From: Verpa conica
Taxonomy: Eukaryota > Ascomycota > Pezizomycetes > Pezizales > Morchellaceae
DNA: 64,000 nt
Direction: 5' to 3'
Assembly (NCBI GenBank): GCA_033030425.1
Contig: JAUFSD010000014.1
Location: 744,001-808,000, forward strand
In this document: positions 47,707-58,798 of the stretch, piece after piece
Layout: every line of letters starts with the position of its first letter
How positions within the stretch are numbered: the first letter of the stretch is position 1
The notes under the pieces: generated by a model
Told to the model about the DNA's origin: nothing
The model's input: the letters and a program-made list of their open reading frames with translations, nothing else
Databases searched by the model: none
Made by a program: the position numbers and the translations under genes

Positions 47707-48837
47707 TCAAGCCTTCTTGTTCGCCTCCGCCCAGTCAAGCGCAGCTTTCTTCACCTTTTCCTCGCCAGCCTCATCAAAGATGTCATAACCCCAATGAGCA
47801 GGGAAGTTGAATCTCTTATGTCTCTCTAGTGCGTTCAATTCCTCGAATTCGGCCTCCGGAATGATAAAGTCTAAACATTATAAAGCGTCAGTCCTAGCAG
47901 AACCAAGAGATTTGAAGATGGGGGACGTACCCTGGAAGTTCGATTCTATCCTAGTCTTAGTAACGCTCTTTGGTAGAACAACATGTCCCTTCTGAACACC
48001 CCAGCTGACCAACAGCTGGCCTCGGTCTTTCCCTAGTCTCTCAGCCAATTCGTAGACCTTCGCATCATCGACAGTTCTGGGCTCGCCGGTTTGGTTGTTA
48101 CCGAGCGGAGAGTAAGCCTCGATCAGAATCCCCTTCTCCTTACAAAGCTTCATGAGAGATGGCTGTTGGAGATATGGGTGGACTTCAATCTGGTTGACTG
48201 CTGGGACGACGGTGCATTTTGAGAGGAGATCGTTTATTCTACGCTCATTGAAGTTGGAGATACCAATGGCCCTAACTTTCTTTGTCGCCAGGAGAGCTTC
48301 CATTGCTTTCCAGGTGTCAACATAGCTAACGGGGTTAAGCTCGAACTTGCCCTCGCTATCAAGAGGGAACCAATCGCTTCCTGCTCGGAAAGCACTGTTT
48401 CGATAGTTAGTATCTCAGTCCCAAGTATAATTAGAAACGGGCTTACTAACCATGGCCAATGCATTAAGTAAAGATCCAAGTAGTCTGTTCCCAAACACTC
48501 CAAAGTTCGGTCAAGTGCCTTTTCGACATCCTCGGGCTGGTGTTTGGTATTCCACAGCTTCGAGGTCACCTTTATTCGTGATATTAGCCCAGGTCCAGAT
48601 ACTGGGTAATAAAATACTTACAAAAATGTCCTTTCTTTCAATACCAGAAGCTTTCATTCCTTCACCGACCTCAACCTCGTTGCGGTAGATAGCAGCGCAA
48701 TCAATGTGCTTGTATCCGGCACGGAGAGCGACTTCGACGGCAATTCTGACTTCGTTGGGCTTTGCTTGCCAGGTTCCAAAACCAACAGCAGGAATCTTCA
48801 TCCCATTGTTCAAGGTAAAAGTGCGGTTGAGAGCCAT
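47707..48837 (-). CDS. Aldo-keto reductase (GCY1/YPR1-like)
   Basis: Predicted 320-aa NADPH-dependent aldo-keto reductase acting on aldehydes or ketones in the cytosol. Exons: complement(47707..47870, 47931..48394, 48451..48569, 48622..48837). The start [20 protein letters not shown] is the usual first strand. The catalytic tetrad is D46 and Y51 (HIDCAAIY), K76 (VTSKLW) and H109 (YLMHWP). Later family blocks are [28 protein letters not shown] and the cofactor-binding [15 protein letters not shown]. The phase-2 GTTAGT intron yields [16 protein letters not shown]; the final exon begins DFIIPEAEF. Length is typical of the family. Beside an acid-to-aldehyde reductase, it is a reasonable candidate for further reduction of the released aldehyde, but a housekeeping role (glycerol or general carbonyl metabolism) is equally possible. 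Confidence 0.93.
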
Positions 48838-49466
48838 TGTTAATCTGGGTTTGGGAATTGGTACGAATTGACTTTCTAAACTGGAGTAAAGGGGTTGTGT
48901 GGTGGGGGAAACTGTGTGGAGGCACATCTATATAAATGAGATTGAATTTTTATCCGTAGTAGTTTCTTTAGTTATCAAAATCTAAGACATGAGATGGAAT
49001 TCCGACCCTTGCGGTAATCCCCCGACTCCGGGCGTTGTTGCGTAAAGGTTTCCGGTGGCTATTTCCGGGCGGAGACCTCGGAGAAGCGACATTTCCGCTC
49101 AACAGAGATCAGCGCCTCATTATTTTGTCTCAGGTTGATAGACGACTCCGCATTTCGCTAACCACGCGCGCATCCTGGCTCCCCCGCTCCCGTGACCCCC
49201 CTCCAGACTGTGCTAGGATATTTCCAAGTAACCGGAAATCCTCGAAGATGCCCTTGGTTGCCGTGATAGCCTGCGCGTACATGCAGTATCCCAAATAATC
49301 CATATCACAACACCAATGTCAAACAAAAATCCTATATATAATCCCACATCCCCCAATTCTCTACAGCTCTTCACCCGTCCGGTACCGAAGCCAAGATACC
49401 AAAAATACAGCAAGCACTTACAGGGAGATACCATCAACCTGTCAGTCGCAAATTCAGTCAATCAAA
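48838..49466. promoter_or_regulatory. Divergent AKR-MFS promoter with TTCCG/CGGAA sites
   Basis: This 629-bp spacer serves two divergent genes. TTCCG occurs at 49000, 49050, 49063 and 49093, and CGGAA at 49233; three are the palindromic-extended TTCCGG/CCGGAA form. The same hexamer occurs in the promoters of the two preceding genes. No other gene is visible. Confidence 0.5.
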
Positions 49467-51173
49467 ATGTCTACTCCTAGTATAAAGTCGGGGATCGAAA
49501 AGTCCAACCACTACATGGTTGAAGACATCAATGGATCGCAGTATAAGGAAACCCCTAGACCGGAATGCCTGGTCAACAAGACCTCCGAGGAATTGGAGGC
49601 AATTAAAAAAACTATGCTCTGGAAGTTGGATACGCGGCTTATGCCTACACTAATTATTCTATTCTTATTAAAGTAAGTTTCAGCATCTAAATTGTAGAGT
49701 ACTTTATAAAATTTTGAAGCCTAATAATTAATTTCATGATTTAAAGCATTCTCGACCGAAACAACTTTACCAATGCCAGGCTAGGCGGTCTAGAAGACGA
49801 CATTGGCCTCGATGATCATCAATACAATACTTCTTTGATGATCATGTACGTTGGATACTTGCTTTTTCAATTCCCATCTAACGTCATCTTGTCCAAATTC
49901 CCCCGCCCTGGTATCTATCTTTCGGTCGCTGCTTGTCTTTGGGGAGGTGTAAGTAATCACTCACAAATAACTACTGGAAAATCAAGAATCCCACTAATTT
50001 TTACTGTTATTAGGTTTCTGCTTCTATGGCCTCCGCTCACTCATACGGTGCTGTTTTATCAATTCGTTTCTTCCTCGGTTTTGTTGAAGCCCCTTTCTTG
50101 TGAGATACCTTTCTCCTCTAGATTTGCCGAACACCTCTCTAATAAACACTGTTTCTAGCCCTGGTGCTTTGTTGCTCCTGACATCTTGGTATTCTCGTGC
50201 CGAACTTCCCCCTAGAATTGCCTTTCTCTATGCCGGCAATACCCTCTCCAACGCCTTTGGCGGAATCATCGCCGCTGCCGTTCTAGATAAGATGGAGGGT
50301 GTTGGGGGGCTCCGTGCTTGGAGATGGTTGTTTATCATTGAAGGGAGTATTACCGTTGTCATAGCTGTCTGCGCTGGTTTCATTCTACCCAATTATCCCA
50401 AGAAGACCAAGTGGCTCACTGTTGAGGAGCGAGAGTACGCTGTCTGGCGTCTGTCTGAGGAAGCTGGTGGTGTTGAAGATGATGATGATAGCTCCATCTG
50501 GAAGGGCGCCCTTATGGCTCTTGTGGATCCCAAAGTCTACATGCTCATGCTTCTACAGCTTTCTCTACTTGTTGGCATGGCATTCACATACTTTTTCCCA
50601 ACCATCATGAAGACACTTGGCTACAACAACATCATAACTCTCCTCCTGACAGCACCACCATACTTCCTTGCCTTCTTCACCTCAATCGGCAACTCTCTGC
50701 ACTCTGGAAAAACGGGCGAACGCGCTTTCCACATCGCCATCCCCCTCTCAATCTCCATGCTTGGAAACATCCTTGTTGTCACCCTCACATCCACCGCCGG
50801 CCGCTACGCTGCAATGTTCCTCATGACTATGGGTGTCTACAGTGCTTTCAACGTCACTCTCTCATGGGTCTCTTCTACTATCCCCCGTCCGAAGGCTAAA
50901 CGTGCCGCAGCTCTCGCTATGGTCAACTCCATTGCCAACTGCACCCATCTGTTCACTAGCTACCTGTATCCGAGCACAGACAAGCCTAGATTCTTGAAGG
51001 CTGGCCTGGTCTTGGCGACTTTCACAGGTGTTTGTGCGATCACTGCAATCACGCTTAGGACCTGGTTGAAGTATGAGAACCGTAGGCTAGACAGAGAGGA
51101 GGGATTTGCGCCAGGTTCTAGTGAGGAGGTTGCTCCTGATGGTCGTAGGAAGGGGTTTAGGTATACTATTTAG
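49467..51173 (+). CDS. MFS transporter, anion:cation symporter (allantoate/nicotinate permease-like) family
   Basis: Predicted 502-aa plasma-membrane permease. Exons: 49467..49672, 49747..49948, 50014..50099, 50159..51173. Spliced sequence gives the first segment and loop NILDRNNFTNARLGGLEDDIG, typical of the ACS family, then YVGYLLFQFPSNVILSKF and the segment-5 region FFLGFVEAPFFPGALLLLTSW. A central hydrophilic loop is acidic (GGVEDDDDSS). The second half carries MAFTYFFPTIMKTLG and CTHLFTSYLYPSTDKPRF. About twelve membrane segments are expected. Relatives transport organic anions such as nicotinate, pantothenate or allantoate, usually inwards; a role as exporter or importer of the neighbouring cluster's product or precursor is inference from position. 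It is transcribed divergently from the aldo-keto reductase. Confidence 0.92.
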
Positions 51174-51772
51174 ATATATGATAATATAGGTCCCGGTTTG
51201 GGTGGATTTTTTTTGTGTAGAGTTTGTGAGAAATGACCGACATGAAGCTTGTGATGTTCTTAGGATTCCCCTGATTGGCTTTGTGGTTATATAGCTTTGT
51301 GTATAAAGGATATTCTATGGGTCTTCTGGAGAGAATTATTTGTTTTTTTTCGAGCGAGTGATTAGTGATGATTAGTAGATAGTAGAGATTGCCAAGAGTA
51401 GTCTCATTACCAGCTCACAGGGATGTAGCGAGATCTAAACTTAATCCTTGTATCAGTCCAACCAATGATTATCTACAGTTTATACGCAACATGACTAAAT
51501 ATACGCTTACGGTAGTCATTAGCACTGCTGCTAGGATACAGGATATTACAAGTGCTGTACTGAAGCCGAAAGACCCTGCTACCACATCTTTTTTTCACGT
51601 TTCACTAAAACAAGAATTCAGAATATTGACATAACCCAGGGGGAGAAATGTTTTTTATATATCCAATCTAAACCCACTCGCCCACCCAGCCAGAACCCAA
51701 AGAGCCATTTCACAACTAAAAAACCTCACGAACCTATCACAAAAAGCCCTCCACTCTCTACACATACACACT
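51174..51772. other. Convergent intergenic MFS-EFL1
   Basis: A 599-bp spacer between two converging genes, with one motif copy at 51355-51371. The frame at 51389-51634 is not supported. Confidence 0.5.
51355..51371 (+). other. 17-bp dispersed motif, copy 10
   Basis: CGAGTGATTAGTGATGA; about 180 bp beyond the MFS stop codon. Confidence 0.65.
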
Positions 51773-54700
51773 CTACCTCTTCAACGTCTTCTGTTTCTCT
51801 GCCCCAGCCACCACCTTCTTCTTTACAAACAACCCCTTCCTCTCTCTCACTCTATCCATGTACTTCTTTGCTACATTCTCTTTATCCGCCAGCTCCCCGA
51901 GGTCCTCCAACTCATCTTCAGTAAACGGCGTCCAGAACGGGTCCTCATCAACAAGCATCTCATATCCACTAAAGATCAACTGTGGCGACGCAGCACCGGA
52001 TGTACGTGTTCTAATCTCGTCTCCGAACCCAAATGATTCAGCGACGGGTAGAGAGGCGCGGATCGTAAAGAAGGGTGTTCCCTCGTTCATCTCTTCAGCG
52101 AGGATTCGGCCGCGACGGCGGGTGATTGCTGCATATGCTTTTCCGAGAACCTCGGCTTTATAGTGTTAGTTGTTGCGTCTTGAAGGTGGGAGGGGAGGGA
52201 GGGTATACTTGAGGCTTGGATATCGCAGCTGTACATGGCCATTAATAACCTTGGACTCCAGTCTAAGAATGCTTGTTTAATCGCATTCTGAACAACTGTT
52301 ATAACTTCGAAATTTCTATTCCGGTCTTCTTCTTGGTCTTGGACGGTTGCTTCTTCGACGAAACAGGCGATCCCTTGGACAGGCTCGTGACATAGCGGGC
52401 CTTGCCAGGTTGATAGCTGAAACGCGTGAGAGAATTTATCTTCAAAGTCCCGGGCAGATGAAGATGCGCCTTCCTGTGCGGTTTGGCCGGTGGGTGTGTC
52501 ACTGAGTCTAATAACGCCTCGGGGGTTAGTCATAGTCTATCACTCGTACTAGGCAGAAACCTTACAGTCTTCTAAATAACCCCTGGCTGGTGGAGTCAAT
52601 GAGTAGATTTGGCCCTATCCTCCTAGGCCCAAATGCGGCGATCTTTTCAATAACGTTAGCCCAGACATCTTTCTCTGAGCCTTCAACTTCATCGAACGCT
52701 TTTTTAAGCCCCTCGCAGAACTCAGATAGGCTTAGTAATGTAGCTTTATCGGTCTTTGTGTCAGCTGCCTCTGCTTCGCCTTCGTCACCCTCTCTGCGCT
52801 CGGCGTATAGACGCTTGATACTCGCGCTGTTCTTCAGTAGGAACTCTGTAACCTCCGCCGGAAGCGGACGAACACGAATACGTATCGACACCTGCTTCGA
52901 CGGTGTTGTCGCCGCCGCAACCCCACGTACTCCACCCTCTCCCTTAGCCGGCGACATCTCTGCCGCTGCTACGATGGTCTCTCGGTACGGTACGATTGGT
53001 GCACTGCTCTGTATATCGACCCTTGCGAACCGCTCTCTAAGGTCTTTCAAGCACCTCTCTAGATGGAGTTCCCCAGCAGTCAATAGTACGTGTTCGCCGG
53101 TTTCTTGTACCATGTATTGAGCACATGGATCAGCTTGTTCGAGCATCTTCAGCCCCTCAATCATCTTTGCCATGTCACTGGGATTTTTCGGTTCGACGGC
53201 CACTCGCACGATTGGAGCTGCCCCGAGATTGATTCCGGCGAGATTGACACCGCCCTGCGGGAGGGAGCACAAAGTGCCGGATTTAAGGATATGACCTTCA
53301 AGACCACCGATGCCAAAGACATTGCCGGCGGGGACAGAGTCGAGGGATTGGAGGTCGCGGCCCATCATGTAGTAGAGATCAGTCACGGTAATCTTTTGGA
53401 TGTGTTGGTCTGGACTGTCGGGGCTGTATTTTGGTCCGAGGACGTATAGTTCTTGCCCGACGGCGATGGTGCCAGAGTAGAGGCGCGCGAAACCGATGAG
53501 GTGCTCTTTTGTTTCTTCTTCCGGGTCTTCTTTTTCTTTCTCCTTTTCAGGCTCGGGTGTGGCGGACTGAAGGGTGGTGAGAGCATTGAAGGTTGCAACT
53601 TCTTTCGGGAATTTACTTGGTTCTGTCACCTCTGGTGATTCCCCGCCTGCACCAGCTTCTTGGTTCGAAATCGCTCGGGCAAGTGCCATTCGTTTTTGGC
53701 GGGCTGCTTCCCGCATCTCTTCAGCGCTTAGCTGTACCCTAGTTGTCTTTTTGAGCTCCTTCTCGGGTACCGCGACCATCTTACTCACATAGGCCATTAT
53801 TGGTGCGTCACTGCTCTTATCAAAGTCGACCATGGCTGATTTTATGGCGCTACTAACCTTATCTGCACCTGGGGCGGTTTTAAGGATCGCTGGGATCCGC
53901 TTATGTTGTGCTGTGGGAGGAGATGGGAGTTCCTCGATTACTGTGACGAGGACGGAGGTAGACAGGGGAAGCCATTGTGAAAAGATTGAGGTAAGGAGAG
54001 CGCGTGTATCTTTTGATTTAAGTTCTCGGGGGAGGATCTTTAGTGAGAGGGATTTGACAATTTTTTCGATACGTTCTTGATCTCTAAGAGTTGTGAGTGA
54101 TGAGTCATGATTCAAATTGGGGGGTCTATAAAAATATAGATTTAGGATATATAAAAAAATAAGAACATACTTTTGAAGTACGGTACTCTCATAGACGGCC
54201 CATATATTCTCTAAGACGAGCTGAACAAACATAGGTTTCAGATTCCTACCCTTGAGATGTTTTAAAGCCAATACTCTCTTCGTCTTTGGGTCGAGGTAGT
54301 AATCCCCCCAGAGCACCTTTTCCAGAACCGACTTTTTAATACCTAATTTCTTTTCATACAGCGATGCAAACTGTCGCACTGTAAAAGCCCACCCATCGAT
54401 CGCAGAGGCAAAGATGACATTATGTTTCTCGGGTGCAAAGTAGATATCCTCATCATCCTTTTCTTCATACTGACTCTCGGGCGTATCATCTCCCGGGACC
54501 TCACCCTCTACAGACCCTTGCCTCAACTTTGTTGCTGCCAGCCTCGCCTCCAGTGTTTCCCTCCACTTCAAATCCTCCTCCATCCTCTCCCCCGCAAAGA
54601 ACGAGCCCATCACGGCATTGACCTGCTCTAGCAACTTACTAAGATGCGTGAACGCCTCGGCGGGGGTGAGCTTAATCTCTGTAATCAGCCGGTCCATCTT

Positions 54701-55436
54701 ATTGATGACTAGGATAGGTTTGATATGTTCTAGCCACGCTTGACGCAGGACTGTGACGGTCTGTGAACATACGCCTTCGACGGCATCTACGAGGACCACT
54801 GCACCGTCGCATAACCGGGATGCGGTAGAGACCTCGGAGGAGAAGTCGATGTGGCCGGGGGAGTCGATCAGGTTGATTAGGTATTCGCTAGGAGTAGGTT
54901 CGGAGGCCGGGGTGGTGCGCCGCATGAGGCGGAAGTAGAGAGAGATGGCTGATGACTCCATGGTTATGCCGCGGAGCTGTTCGTCCGGGCGGGAGTCGAG
55001 GTAGCGGACACGGCCAGCGAGCTTTGAGGAGATGATGCCATTGGTGGAGAGGAGGCAGTCGGAGAGGGATGTTTTTCCGTGGTCCTGAAGTGGGGGGAGT
55101 TAGTTGATGGGTGAGTGGGTAGGGGTTATTTTAGGGTTTTAGGAGGGGTTGTTTTAGGATTTTAAGGAACGAAGAGTGAGAGAAGTGATTCGATAGGTTT
55201 TGCACGAAACGGGGAGCCGGGGGAGACTGCGGGGAGACACAGATAGGAAGGGCTATTTCGGTCCCTCTCCTTCCACTGGGGAATAGATGAAATTGCAACT
55301 TACTACATGGGCAAGAATGCAGATCTACCAGATGTAAGCGCGAGTTTCACAGTTCAGCCCGGGGTAGACTCACGTTTCGGATATTGTCGCTGTTTTGCTG
55401 GAGGGCGACTATTTGGGCGGGGGTGATGGGAGGCAT
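51773..55436 (-). CDS. RIA1: Elongation factor-like GTPase 1 (60S maturation)
   Basis: Predicted 1065-aa EF2-like GTPase (EFL1/Ria1) that, with SBDS/Sdo1, releases Tif6 from cytoplasmic pre-60S ribosomes. Exons: complement(51773..52155, 52209..52507, 52566..54083, 54171..55084, 55304..55324, 55374..55436). G1 is AHVDHGKT, assembled from a 21-base microexon coding ICILAHV plus the next exon; G2 contains [11 protein letters not shown]3 DSPGH, G4 NKMD. The EF2-type domains follow, with [16 protein letters not shown] and the C-terminal [20 protein letters not shown] and [18 protein letters not shown]. Long insertions (residues about 190-230 and 440-520) are typical of EFL1 and distinguish it from EF2. 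The intron after VLQ is stopless and a multiple of three (87 bp); splicing it gives [13 protein letters not shown], the family sequence. Start [15 protein letters not shown]. One dispersed motif lies in the intron at 52508-52565. Confidence 0.93.
52530..52546 (-). other. 17-bp dispersed motif, copy 11 (in EFL1 intron)
   Basis: On the minus strand CGAGTGATAGACTATGA, followed directly by CTAAC, the likely branch site of this intron. Confidence 0.65.
55304..55324 (-). other. 21-base microexon of EFL1
   Basis: Between a GGTAG acceptor and a GTAAGT donor; encodes ICILAHV. Without it the P-loop begins at DHGKT and the protein loses its first beta strand. Confidence 0.85.
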
Positions 55437-56396
55437 CTGGGGGGGGGTAGGGAGAGGGGGGTTGTGATTATTGGGTGTGGATTGGGCGTGGATTGGATAT
55501 GGTGGGTGTGGAGGGGTGAGGCTGATAGAGGGGGCAACAGAGACTGAGAGAGGAAGCAGAGGCCCCACAGCTGAAACGAGACCAAGTGTGGCGTCGAATA
55601 ACAATCAACCCCACCGTTATAATTATTCCCAGCGGAGATTGTGAGCGGAGGGTGTGGGAAGGTGGATATACCGGTATTCTCTCTACGCTCTGTGTGGACC
55701 GAAATGAAACATGAAACGAAACCTAACCCTACCAGACAAGCCTTGATTGGCGCCGCTTAGTCAATTGGTGCAGGGGAGGCGCAGGGGAAAAGTCGATGGG
55801 TAGGTAGAGAGAGAGCAGGAGAGTAGGGGAATAGAGTAGGAGAGTAGAGCCTAGAGGGGGATAGACAGCACTCATCCAGCACCACAGAGATACATGTATA
55901 GACACACACCCCTCATAGATACCCCCATCGCCCCCGTTCTCTCTTCTACTCTCCACACCCCCCTCTCTACGCATTTCTGGAAATGCCCTCTACCCATCAG
56001 ACACCTCCCGTCCAATCACCTGCCATCTTGGCCCCGTCAACCGCCATCTCCACCTCCGCTCATACGTGCATCATCTGTCCCCCCATAACAAACACTGCAG
56101 GCTCTTGACACTGCTATTTAGTCATCCAGCGGATCATCATCTTGGTCTCTCGTCACTTATAGATTCCTGACCTCCCATCACTGTGGATTCTCTAGATTTC
56201 TTGATTTCTTGATTATCCCTAGAGGATTGCCTTGAAGATCATCTCACCTTCATCTTCTCATCCTCATCACCTCACCCTCTCACTCCTCTCAGCTCTCACT
56301 CCTCCCCAACCCTCACTTCATCTCCTCCCCCAACCCCTTTCTCCAACTGGCATGAACATCTCCCCATCAACCTCTCAACGGTAGTCCATCTTCACA
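55437..56396. other. Divergent intergenic EFL1-PH gene, CT-rich
   Basis: A 960-bp shared promoter. The plus strand is strongly pyrimidine-rich from about 56240 to 56345, directly ahead of the PH-gene start, as in many fungal promoters and 5' leaders. No gene found. Confidence 0.55.
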
Positions 56397-57692
56397 ATGT
56401 CGACAGAAGTCCTCTCACCAACAGTCCCCATCAACGCGTTTGCTCAGCGGGAGCAACCCCCGCAGCTGCGCATGCGAACAAACACAACTCCCGCCACAGT
56501 CGAGCAAGACGGCTCCTTTCACATGGACAAGGTCATCAAAAGTGGTTGGCTCATGAAGAGGAACAGAAAGACCAAGGTAGCTCCCTAAGTCATCCTCCTC
56601 TTTCCACTGTAATGCTGACGTGTCGGTTTGAGCAGAACTGGAAACGCCGCTGGTTTGTGCTACGCGGTGATCGTCTACAGTCCTACAAGGACCAGAAAGA
56701 GTACAAAATCCACCGCCAAGTCTACCTCAACGAGCTTACCGCTGTAGCCGTACTCAAGGACGCGAAGAAACCCAACGTCTTTGGCCTCTTCTCGCCCTCG
56801 AAAAATTACCATTTCCAAGGCGAATCACTGAAGGATACAAATGAATGGGTCGACTGTATCCGCAGCGCTGCTGTCCTCGCAGATGCAGACGACGAACTCT
56901 TTCTCGCCTCTCCAATAAATTCTCACGACCCCTCGAACCCTCTTGCCAGTCCGACCGCATTCAACCCGGACATGAGGCTGGGATCCAGCTCTCCCGAATT
57001 CGGAGCAAACCCGGGAGCTGTCAAGATTAGGGGAATGGGAGGCGGCGGGATATCATCGCAGACATTAGACTACTCAGGGGCGGAAGTTGGGTCTTTCTCA
57101 TCAATGTCGGACGGGGCTAGGATCTCGCAGCTGTCATTAGGTGCAGGGATTGACTCGGGTGCTGAAACAGAGCCGCCACACCCTGGCATGGTGAGGAATG
57201 AGTCGGGCTTCTCGACCGATGTTATGGATGGTGGGGGCAGAGTTGTGTGGCATGGATATCTATACTGTCTAAAATCAAAAGGTGGTGTAAAACAGTGGAA
57301 GAAATACTGGGTAGTGCTAAGAACAATCAATCTGGCATTCTATAAAACTGAAGAGGTACTACTCCATCTACAACTACCTAGAAATGAGGTCTCTAACCTT
57401 TACCTAGGAATACCGAGTCATCAAGATAGTCCCGCTAGACAGCATTGTCGACGCCGTTGAGATTGACCCAATGTCAAAGTCTAAAAAGTACTGCATGCAA
57501 GTCATAACCGAGGGCAAATCATTTCGATTCTCCGCACCAAGCGAAGAAGCACTCGCAAAATGGCTAGGTGCGATGAAAAGCACGCTTTTAAAACGAGCGA
57601 TGGCGAATACCGCTGTTCCCGCTGCTGGCCTTGCATCTCCTATAATACCTCCGGTGTCAGTAGCCGGGGTTGTTGGGTTACCACAGCAATAA
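56397..57692 (+). CDS. Tandem PH-domain protein
   Basis: Predicted 394-aa protein with two pleckstrin-homology domains, likely binding phosphoinositides at membranes. Exons: 56397..56576, 56636..57355, 57408..57692, all phase 0. PH1 (about 46-150) starts VIKSGWLMKRNRK and, after the intron, continues NWKRRWFVLRGDRLQSYKDQ, ending with the hallmark NEWVDCIRSA. A Ser/Gly-rich linker follows. PH2 (about 262-372) starts VVWHGYLYCLKSKGG, then VKQWKKYWVVLRTINLAFYK, and ends with EEALAKWLGAMKSTLL, including the invariant Trp of the last helix. The intron inside each PH domain is supported because the unspliced frames stop shortly after the donor. A Pro/Val-rich tail ends the protein. I cannot assign a named orthologue. 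Confidence 0.88.
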
Positions 57693-58224
57693 CGATGGCC
57701 TCCCTCATTAACTTTTTTGTGATGACCGAGGAGGAAAACTATTATCATAGGTATTTCTTAATGTGATCTGGGAACATTGATTGTTTAGCTTCTTTTGTTA
57801 TTATTTTCCGTTTATTTTTGCAGCTGCGAAGGATGAACGTGGAGTGGATTGTCTATATAGGTGGTTTGGTCTTTTTTTCTCTTTCTTTTGTGCCCTCTTG
57901 TGGGATGCATATCAGCTGGGGTTTGGGGTTTTTGTTTTATCTCGTGTTTTGTTACACTTCCGAGAGTCTGCACACTGACTGATACCTTCTTTTTTCTATA
58001 CTTTTTTCTCTTATCGTCGCTCGTGATCTAGCAAGCACTTCCTTTTGTTCAATACCCACTTTACTAGTCAACATTGATTGCACACCGTTACTTTCTTTTG
58101 TTGCGGATTTACCCTTAGTTTTAGTTTTTTATTGCATGGCGCTGTGGATTGCGTATTTTCTTCGTTTGTCACTATTTTTGAAGCGAGAATGTGAAGGAGA
58201 TAATACAGATTATAATACGTGACC

Positions 58225-58241
58225 CGAGTGAGGATCCGTGA
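58225..58241 (+). other. 17-bp dispersed motif, copy 12
   Basis: CGAGTGAGGATCCGTGA, about 530 bp beyond the PH-gene stop. Confidence 0.65.
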
Positions 58242-58434
58242 GGGGGGGTTCATCCCCGAAATTTTTTTTTTCTGTACCCTCGGCTTAATTCCAAAAAGTT
58301 CACTCCCATCCGTGCGGTAATTTGCTGCTATATATATTGGTGAGTGGGTGGGCAAGGACCGGGAGCGCGGGGTAATTTCCGAAGAACTTCAGATAGAGTT
58401 GCGCGTGGGTTTACTAGATTAGGAATCATCCCGA

Positions 58435-58451
58435 CGAGTGAGCGGTTGTGA
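58435..58451 (+). other. 17-bp dispersed motif, copy 13
   Basis: CGAGTGAGCGGTTGTGA, 210 bp after copy 12 and in the same orientation. Confidence 0.65.
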
Positions 58452-58781
58452 AGCCGGGGGAGCCCGGGAAGTTCTATTAGACGGTGGTGATAAGCTTTGG
58501 ACTAGTGGTGTAAGTGCGCCAAGAAGAATTTTCGGGTGGTGCTAGTGGTTGGCGACTGTCGTTGTTTTGACTCTCGGGTTTCGAGGGGCAACGGGTTTGT
58601 AGGGGTATAGTCCTACAGGGTACATGTGGAGGTTTCTTTTACTACCTGTAGAGTAGTTTTGTTAGTAAGGGTGTGTATCTTGCACTACTGAAGTTTGTCT
58701 AGTTAGACCGGCTATGTATTTCCTTCGCTAGAGGTAAAAGCTTGCTTGGTGTTTTTAACTCAATAGTGGGTTGCAGGATAG

Positions 58782-58798
58782 TCATAATATATCACTCG
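58782..58798 (-). other. 17-bp dispersed motif, copy 14
   Basis: On the minus strand CGAGTGATATATTATGA. Confidence 0.7.
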
